A DNA stretch of 64,000 nt from contig CM053249.1 of assembly GCA_028583405.1 (NCBI GenBank), positions 39,777,759-39,841,758 on the forward strand. The letters run 5' to 3'. The position numbers and the translations under genes were made by a program. The notes below the pieces were generated by a model that saw only the letters and a program-made list of their open reading frames with translations, searched no databases and was not told the DNA's origin. This stretch comes from Pogonophryne albipinna. Its lineage: Eukaryota; Chordata; Actinopteri; Perciformes; Artedidraconidae. Within the stretch, counting starts at the first letter, position 1. Each line of letters starts with the position of its first letter. This document shows, piece after piece, positions 56,915-64,000 of this stretch.

Positions 56915-57871
56915 ATGTCACCGAAAGAAACTAAGTTGAGACCAGACGCAGAGCCAGGCTCAACTGCAGATATCAAGGCAAGGGTAAAAATCAGATCAGA
57001 TGCTTTAACCTTTCCAATTAAAAGACAGAAGACATGGAACCAAATAGAGAAACTGTTGGAACAGTGGCAAACAAGAGGACTGATTCCAGCAGATGATCAA
57101 CCTGGACCAGCAAAAGCCCATAGAAGAGCAGTACTCGCCTATGAGCACGAACAATGCCTACAACAGCTAAGTATATGGAGGGAAGCTGAAGAAAGATTTA
57201 TAAGAGTTACAAGTCTGATACTCCATCTGGAATATGCCAGCCTATTGGCACACAGCATAAATGTGGTCCGAGTAGCAGACCTGCCAGTGAGGGAAGACAT
57301 AGCAGAAAAAACAAAAGACACCGTAGCTTGTAGGAACAAGACAAGGAGAAGGGAGGGGAAACTTCCAGAGAAGGCAGGGCAGACACCTCCAACAATTCAA
57401 GCTCAGGAAGAACCAGAGAATGCAGGGCAGACACCTCAAACAGTTAAATCTCAGATAGTGCCAGAGAATCAGAACCAGAACCAACAACCAGGAGGTTTCC
57501 GAGGAGGCACAGGCAAAAGACGTTTACGGTTTGAGGGATGTTACCATTGCAGCGAAATGGGTCATTGGGCTAGAGATTGTCCACAACAACAAATGAAATA
57601 CCCACCACATGCACCAAACAATGGCCCTCCATGCATTAACCCAAGGGAGGTTTCAATGATGACAACGGAGGCAGGGGGTCTAAGGGATGTCAAACATGAC
57701 CCAAATACCACTGACAGTCTGGTATCAACCACAACAATGTGGAAGCTCAGAGGGCCATACCACCAGGTGATGCATCTTCAGCACAAGGGTATTTTGAAAT
57801 CCAGCTACATTAAGCCATATCTGTCACCACAGGAGGGAGAGGTTGAATGTTATTCAAAAGATAGTGAGTAG
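56915..57871 (+). CDS. ERV gag C-terminal frame with CCHC zinc knuckle
   Basis: An intact 318-codon frame, probably the capsid end and nucleocapsid of gag, which packages the viral RNA. The N-terminal half is charged and helical (WNQIEKLLEQWQTRG, RRAVLAYEHEQCLQQL). A Pro/Gln-rich linker with repeated GQTPxT segments follows, then a zinc knuckle with C-x2-C-x4-H-x4-C spacing (CYHCSEMGHWARDC) at about residues 210-223. The last 80 residues are not typical of nucleocapsid and may come from rearranged pol sequence, because the frame runs directly into the deleted part. The ATG at 56915 is simply the first in the frame; upstream gag was not found. Confidence 0.7.
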   Translation: MSPKETKLRPDAEPGSTADIKARVKIRSDALTFPIKRQKTWNQIEKLLEQWQTRGLIPADDQPGPAKAHRRAVLAYEHEQCLQQLSIWREAEERFIRVTSLILHLEYASLLAHSINVVRVADLPVREDIAEKTKDTVACRNKTRRREGKLPEKAGQTPPTIQAQEEPENAGQTPQTVKSQIVPENQNQNQQPGGFRGGTGKRRLRFEGCYHCSEMGHWARDCPQQQMKYPPHAPNNGPPCINPREVSMMTTEAGGLRDVKHDPNTTDSLVSTTTMWKLRGPYHQVMHLQHKGILKSSYIKPYLSPQEGEVECYSKDSE

Positions 57872-59279
57872 CATATTGAATTTACACATAAAGCATCCAC
57901 AGAATAGAACATTTAGCAGACTATTATTATGAGAAGGAAAGAGATTACGAGTGATGTTGTTCCCCTACACAGAAAACTATTGTGTCCACACAGCTAGTGA
58001 GGTCAAGACGACGGGTTTCCACTAAAAATATGAAGACGGAAACCTAGTACTCGCCCAAGACGGAGGATCCTTACCAAGTCCTCCTGTTTACACCGACTGC
58101 AGTTCAAGGGGCGGCGATACACCTGACGTGGAGCTGTTAAGACCTAAAAACAGAAACTCGATTCTGCTGTGGTGAAGTCTGGCTACAAAGGGAGGTGTCC
58201 GATAGGGTCGCTTGTCTCAAACCAGTGAAGAAGTCAACAAGAACCCAGCAGAACTAGAGAGTGACTGTTAGCGGGAGAACAGTGACGGATCGACAGAGAC
58301 TGGCACAACACCACAGCCAGTACATAGATAGACCCCGTCAGAAGACCGGGGCTGTGTTTAAAAGGGAACTTCATTTATTGTTAGTGGAAGTGTAGTTTTT
58401 TAGTCAAACAATTATGTGATTTATGGAGTCAGATTACATTTTTCTCAAACACAATTTTATAATCAGTCTGAAGTATCTGTTTTAAGGCAATGAGCTGCAG
58501 ATTAAATAATATAACACTGATTGAGAGCTTGGATGACGAAGTTGTAGGGTTTTTACAACTGTTTCAAGAATCAGTTTTTATTTATTTATTCTTGAGTAAC
58601 TTTACTGATTTATAATGTAGTGCGTAAGGCAATATCTCATTTTGAGTGAGGGGCACCAGCCCTTCATGCATGTCACCCTCTGTGAGAATAGTTCGTATTT
58701 TCCCTCTAGTTTAGAGAAATATTATTTTATCATATCTTTGTTCAGCAGTATCAAACAATCCTCTAATCCTAGAGTTATTGAGACGCATTAGCGACACCAG
58801 GGGTATTGTTTTTCACAGCAATGATGCATAATACCAGGACAAAAGCCATTATTGAAACAAGTAAAAAAAATTGTGCTAATGGCAGATTTTAGTGAATATG
58901 TTTTTATACCAGCAGAAAACCATACATCATACGATATTTTTTGTACGCCTTATGGGTACACGGAGAAGTTATATTTATTTAATGCAACGTTATGGGTTTT
59001 ACATGTCCTGTTCAGAATAGGGTAATCATTGCAATATTAATTGAGCATGTTATGCTCTAAGGAGGGAGTGTCATGATTATACAGACATGTTGATTTCAGT
59101 GACGTTGTAGTTAATAAATAATAACATGTAGTTAACAATAGGTCTCGTAACGACAAAAGGTATGCCAAAGCTTGGGCCTTCTCCAAGGAGGGAGTGGTCC
59201 AGTTTTAGATATTAGACGCATAAAAGTAATGAATATGTCAGAACTCTGAGTAATATTATCCAAGTTTTGTCTACACAGG
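57872..59279 (+). other. ERV interior, rearranged or deleted pol region
   Basis: Many stops in all frames. No protease, RT or RNase H motif was recognised. A polypurine-like aaggaggga occurs at 59059-59067 and another at 59185-59193. Confidence 0.5.
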
Positions 59280-59560
59280 CTAGGAAAGCTACAGAGATAC
59301 CAGACGAAACACCAGAAGAGACTCCTGTTCGGCCAGGTGATTGGGTGAGGGTGAAAGTTCACAAAAGACAGTGAGCTGATCCCGGTGGACGGAACAGTGA
59401 GAAGTTGTAATGAACTTCACACTCGCTCCGGTTTAAAGGTAAAGACAAAGGAGCAAATTGACACCACCTCACACATTGTCACCCTTCACTGGCAACTTCC
59501 AGAACATTATTGGGAGTTAGGACTGATTTGGCAGAGCTGGAACAAAACAATAAATAGAAA
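59280..59560 (+). pseudogene. ERV integrase C-terminal remnant
   Basis: Fragments read PVRPGDWVRVKVHKRQ before a stop, then HHLTHCHPSLA in another frame, then a region ending RTDLAEL. These match in kind the DNA-binding end of a gammaretrovirus-like integrase. Several stops and a frame change inactivate it. Confidence 0.6.
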
Positions 59561-59739
59561 TAAGATAAAGATAGAAACAGCTCAAAAGACGAATTTTCTA
59601 TAGATTTTTATAGATTGTACACTAAAGTGAAAACCTATTTTTTGCTTTACATCTGAAAAAGAGTCCAATTTTTGTATACGTTATTATAGTACTCATTATT
59701 TAAATTCTGTAACTGACACAACCAAGGAGAAAATAGAGA

Positions 59740-60080
59740 TGATGTCAAGAACAAAGCCAAAGCAATTGTGGGGTCCCCTAGGGATAAGAGTCAGAATAGC
59801 ATTGTTGATTGTGCTCATTACACTTGGCACTTTTCTGGTTGGATGGGGAGTACAATATCAAGTAAGACATGGATCCATTAGTTACTCATAGATAATGCCC
59901 ACATCACTAACAAAACTCCAGCTGTGTTTCAGAGACTTTCACTTATCCCCAGAGCCAAAAGATCAGCTGAGCAACAAGAGGAGGATTTAGAAATACTCGT
60001 TCCCAAAGGTGAGGCGGTTACAATCAATATGATTCACCCCCCATATATGCAGTTCTTGTATCAAATGATGAGATGGGTTT
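59740..60080 (+). pseudogene. ERV env remnant, signal/leader and cleavage-like part
   Basis: A frame from 59740 has a basic start followed by one strongly hydrophobic stretch of about 20 residues (leader or membrane type), then a stop near 59890. A second piece begins at about 59945 with a dibasic RAKR and continues about 40 codons. Broken by stops. Confidence 0.5.
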
Positions 60081-62080
60081 AAGTGATCGGGATAATCAGT
60101 GATGGGGATTTACAGATTAGGGGAATCTCCAAATACACTGGATCCATGTTTTAGTCTGTACCAGAAACACCCCCTGTTAAGTTTATGGACAACCGACCGG
60201 TGACCTGAGCACAATTATTGAAAATGATTACAGTAGAAACAGGCTACTAACTCACAAGTACAGCTTTGTACGTACAAACTCTATGAACAAAATTCCACAG
60301 CAGATTGTGGCGACATTGCAGATATGTCCAGTCACAGAAGTTACTTATGTTCTAAATAACAGTGAGATTTAAAGTGATGGAGAAAATATGGGGACGTTCT
60401 TTTATAGTGTGTGAAATATGTGGTGCTTGAAACATGTAGGTATTTTTAATTTATAGAAGAAAATGGTTTCCTGAAAGAGTTATTTGGAGTAGCCATGTTA
60501 CAGTGGGTGGAAACAATGTTTAGGGATATGGCACAACCATTAGTAGACATTAATTGGGTTTAGATGACATTTAACATCTAAGGCAGATAGTAAGATTAGG
60601 AAAATAGCGTGGAAAGGATTGGATATATTTAACCTCAGTGTGTTAGAATTAGCTATAGGTAATGCGTCCCGAGATCTCTCTCTCTCTCTCTCTGCCTGTC
60701 AGAACGCTACGACCCCATCTTCAGACAAATGACCTCACCACAGGAGACTCCTCCTCCTCCATCGAAAAGACAGAGAACCCGAGCTGAACCAACAACGACC
60801 TGAGGCATCCAGAACCATCTCCACCTGAGGCATCCAGAACCAAACCAGCATGCTGACAAAGAGGCAAACTCTCATCGGTCCCAGTACAGGACATGAAGTT
60901 CCAGCCTGAGCCACGAGATTTGGCACAAGAGCAAAGTGTGGGACATGAGAGCGGAATACGCCCTCCATGCAACAGCATAGAGACTGAAAAGGAGGAGATG
61001 AAATGCAAAGCAGTTGGGCCACTGAAAAGAGTTACAGCGGGAGGATCTAAGAGCGGATGGACTGAGGAGAAGACAGGACGGAGCAGAGGACGGAACCAGA
61101 GGAGTTTGCGTGGTCCCTCAGAACGTGAGGGGGTCGTGGCTTGACAACCAGAGGGGAGAGAAGGAACACAGGAGTGAGTGAGTTTACACATAAACACACT
61201 TATTAGAAAACAATCCTAAAAACACACTGAGGGTAGAACATATTATTCAATCTTTTCATCATATAAACAAATTATTCTTATAGAGATTCTTATTCATGTG
61301 AGAATTTGGGGAAGATTTAATTTGTTACAATATAGATAGCAGGCAAATCTTTATTTGAATGGAAAATGTTAAAGGTAGAGCTAGAACCAGGCCAAAGAAA
61401 GTATTCCAATCTAGCATGGTTGTTACCATAGGAGAACTGTTAAGGTGGAAACATTTGATTGTCGTCCAAGATGTAGAGTTTTAAAAAGACACTAGGCAAA
61501 GAGCGATTGAACATTTTAATTTTGAAAAACTAGTATAATTGGGAGTAATACATGCGGGGCCTTGGATCACTCATTTTAATGGTGCATATTTTCGACAACC
61601 AATATCGTTCAGGGAGAAGGGGTCGCTCAACCCACCCTGCAGATGTTTTAAATGTCACTTGCAGCTTCAGAGGGAGCGCACAGCACCAGAGTATGAGTTT
61701 TAAAAGACAAGTGCCACCACCTCCTAATGCTCGTCCATTTAGCCAGATGACCTGACATTTAGAGATGTTATTTAAAAGGAGAAACATATCTGCCAAGAGT
61801 GAAAATTCCTGAATTGAACTACAAACCATTAATGAAATGACTTCTGTTTTTAAAGTCCTTGTTAAAGGAGGGAGTAATTATCACATGCTCGGGCACCCAA
61901 GGTTCCACACACTGTTAAAAGGGCTCAGCATAGTTATTTAAGTAGACCAGAATTGAAAATAAATTAGTGTAATGCGTTATTGATATTCCACCGGTTTTCA
62001 CACCATTTCAGGGACTTTATCACTGCATTAGAACAGACCACCCAAAGCCACCAAGTAGGAACTTTTAAGTGATGAAATTC
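60081..62080 (+). other. ERV env region, largely decayed
   Basis: No long sense frame. A (CT)n tract is at 60677-60697. The GC-richer block 60715-61150 has open frames on both strands with no recognisable domain. A polypurine-like aaggaggga is at 61865-61873. Confidence 0.4.
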
Positions 62081-62099
62081 TACAACTGTTGTAACTGAC

Positions 62100-62400
62100 C
62101 AAAATCTTCTCCCAGAAATGACTGTCTAAAGTGCCGTACCCCAGAGTAGATGTTTGGTGGTATCATGGAACTAAAACCTTGTACTCAGTCTTGCCACAGG
62201 ATTGGGCAGGGACCTGTGCACTAGCACAGCCAGTGATGTTTTTAAACAACATGGCGAAACACCCCAAAGCCAGTAGGGCTAAGAGACCAGTCCGAGGGGG
62301 AGTTTAGGCTCCAGGGTACAAGGATCGCATAGGGGCGCCCAGGGGAGGCCTAGATGTTGCATTAATTCCATGTCCTAAAATACCGATTGATCACAACGGC
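62100..62400 (+). pseudogene. ERV env remnant, surface/transmembrane junction
   Basis: Contains a Trp-pair segment, a LPQDWAGTCALAQP-like segment and a RAKR furin-type site, followed by a stop and a Gly-rich piece. This order fits the end of the surface subunit and start of the transmembrane subunit. It is inactivated by stops and is described only as a remnant. Confidence 0.5.
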
Positions 62401-63148
62401 CTCTTCTAGAGAACATATTACTTTCATACCTTAAATGGTATGAAAGGAGGGAGGGTAAATTTCTCATGAGGAGACAGTTACAAATGCTAGTAGAACAGGA
62501 CGATCCACCCCCATATACAGATGTTGATGAAAATGATGAGTTAGTTTGAATGAGTTTAAATTATATGGATGTTCAGAGATGAGATTGTTCAATGAATGGC
62601 CAGCCGATGTGATTCTCTAAATGATGAAATCATGTGAAGAAGTGAGCAAAATAAAATGCTAAAATAGCGTGAATCCATTTCAATTTACTTATACTATTCC
62701 AAGATAGTGTATTTTTATTTGTATTATTACATTACACTGGTCCAAGATAATTTATTTCATTTTTATTATTTTTCACTGTTCTATATGATAGATTTCATGC
62801 ATTTTAGAATCATTACTATTTTAAAATGGGTTGTTTCTTTTCACTTTGTAAAAACAAGTGCCTTAACACTGAGCGTGGTATGAGAACGGTTTCTGTGAAA
62901 GGAGGGAGGAAGAAATGTTCTGATACCAAGCCATTGCTGCTATTTTGAAGAACCATATTGAATGTTAACACTAGAAGTTATGCACAAGGGAAAGCTTTTA
63001 TGTTTGAACAGTCAAAGTATTTTTGTAAAGTTGAGGCTATTCGAAACATTCCATTTTTATTGTATGTTTTTGATATGAGTTATGTACTATGCAGAGTTCA
63101 GATGAAGAACTCATTGATTTCAGTATTATACACACCTTTTAGGTGTGT

Positions 63149-63158
63149 AAGGAGGGAC
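63149..63158 (+). promoter_or_regulatory. Polypurine tract of the ERV
   Basis: aaggagggac immediately before the 3' LTR start TGTTAG. Confidence 0.75.
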
Positions 63159-63546
63159 TGTTAGAAATTAAAATCAATGTTTTGATAGCATAATGAACCA
63201 TAAAACATACCGTCAGTTTAAAAGCTGTTTTATACTGAAAAACCAGAAGTTCCCGTGCACAACCAGTTGTTAAGCTTTTATTCTGAAAATCCTTCATCTC
63301 CGGTTAGCATTTAGCATGAGGCTAATATACCATTTACTATAGAGGTGAATTTAGCAGCGAGATGATATGATGTTGCACACCGAAACCTACTGATTTCAAC
63401 ACTACAACTACAGACGTCGAGATATTATTATTGTTGTTGAATATTAAATGAAGGTACAGTTTATTTGAGTACGTTATTGTTTACAGATGTGGGTAGCATG
63501 TGACAACTTCCGGAACGACCGGAAACCAAACTGCCGTGGAGTATTT
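63159..63546 (+). repeat. ERV 3' LTR, truncated
   Basis: Matches the 5' LTR to gccgtggagtattt and then diverges completely, so the TATA box and R/U5 (about 400 bp) are missing. It has a 12-14 base insertion near 63502 relative to the 5' LTR. Confidence 0.88.
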
Positions 63547-64000
63547 AGGCTAATGGTAACACAAGCCAAAAAATCGTTATGACATCTTAACGTCGCCAAA
63601 ATCTGATCAGCTCATTTTCAGACAGGTTTTTATAAAAATGGATCAGGACAAAGAGTGAGCAAATCTTTTTTCCTGAAACTTTCAGAATCTCTTTACACAG
63701 AGGGGACACATGTTTATGTATAAAATACATGAAAAAGTGGATTTTGCACAATAAGTCCCCTTTAAAGAGAAGTCAGAGGAAGTCCAAAACCAGGAGTCTC
63801 TCCGTGTCTTTACAGTGACTTTACATGTAATAGTCCGGTGTGAACGCACCATTATGGATAAGCTCAGTGTTGGTACTAGTTCCAGTTAATCCATAAATAT
63901 GCCATTAAATTGGGCAGCATTTGAAGCGGTACATAGTCACCTCTGGCATATTTAGCTTTTTCCTACATAAAATGGATGAATCGTTCGCCATTCCAGCGGG
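63547..64000. other. Repeat fragment and unassigned end of window
   Basis: The first 220 bases end in aataagtcccctttaaag, which resembles the right end of the TTAA-type elements; its left end was lost at the ERV junction. Nothing else was recognised to the end of the window. Confidence 0.45.

Larger units (their letters stand above)
52499..63546 (+). mobile_element. Endogenous retrovirus, class-I-like, defective
   Basis: The 5' LTR (52499-53277) is followed by a leader with ttggtgcccgctgacgtg, a possible primer-binding site. The 3' LTR (from 63159) follows a polypurine tract aaggagggac. Inside are a gag C-terminal frame (56915-57871), an integrase C-terminal remnant (about 59280-59560) and env remnants (about 59740-62330). 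Protease, reverse transcriptase and RNase H are not visible, and the space between gag and integrase (about 1.4 kb) is too short for them, so most of pol is deleted. Stops are frequent. A hAT element is nested at 55325-56865. Confidence 0.82.

Noticed and set aside
60721..61197. Minus-strand 158-codon frame
   Set aside because: Antisense to the ERV env region in a GC-rich block; no recognisable domain or splice context.

Overview
The window looks like a transposon-dense stretch of a ray-finned (teleost) fish genome. This rests on the kinds of elements present: a DIRS-type tyrosine-recombinase retrotransposon, many hAT and TTAA-type DNA elements, tRNA-derived SINEs with an L2-like tail, a fish-type non-LTR element, and a degraded endogenous retrovirus. 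Vertebrate-style introns and CA/TG microsatellites agree. I see no complete host gene. Almost everything recognisable is mobile DNA, and much of it is nested.

Layout. 1-6912: a long palindromic (foldback) element whose right arm is split by an intact-looking but coding-defective DIRS element (830-6531, minus strand) that keeps both terminal repeats and the internal complementary region. 6917-7400: a repeat shared with 22265-22686. 7434-7539 (minus): one exon-like segment resembling the start of a KMT5A-like SET-domain gene. 8170-10019: a hAT-type element with a perfect 8-bp target duplication. 11040-11322 and 21505-22000: a Gypsy-like LTR, leader and gag start, split by a roughly 10-kb DNA transposon (about 11324-21502). 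That transposon carries a CACTA/TNP2-like transposase and a ten-exon DUF4806 gene, and has its own nested MITEs and SINE.

22707-44299 (plus): remains of a large multi-exon gene encoding a DUF6729-like, transposase-like protein with proline-rich tandem repeats and a C-terminal zinc ribbon. It is broken by frameshifts and by successive insertions. These are a 6.96-kb LTR element (22855-29811, minus) whose LTRs carry a 45-bp minisatellite with CRE-like sites, a hAT element (32705-33894), a 5'-truncated LINE (about 33945-38910) itself hit by a hAT with a transposase remnant (34189-37015), and a block at 41040-43230. Its 3' UTR is interrupted by another hAT element (44385-45502).

45835-50600: a second foldback arm, a hAT element, an unclassified long interspersed repeat, a SINE and an unusual array of palindromic monomers. 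51427-52188: a TTAA-type element. 52499-63546: a degraded class-I-like endogenous retrovirus with a full 5' LTR, truncated 3' LTR, a gag zinc-knuckle frame, integrase and env remnants, and a 1.5-kb hAT insertion. The rest is intergenic or fragmentary.

How the genes relate: the two open-frame genes inside 11.3-21.5 kb are most likely the transposase and accessory protein of one element, because TIRs bound them together. The DUF6729-like gene lies outside that element. No operons or RNA genes were found. All family calls are from motif recognition by eye, so those resting on few residues carry low confidence.
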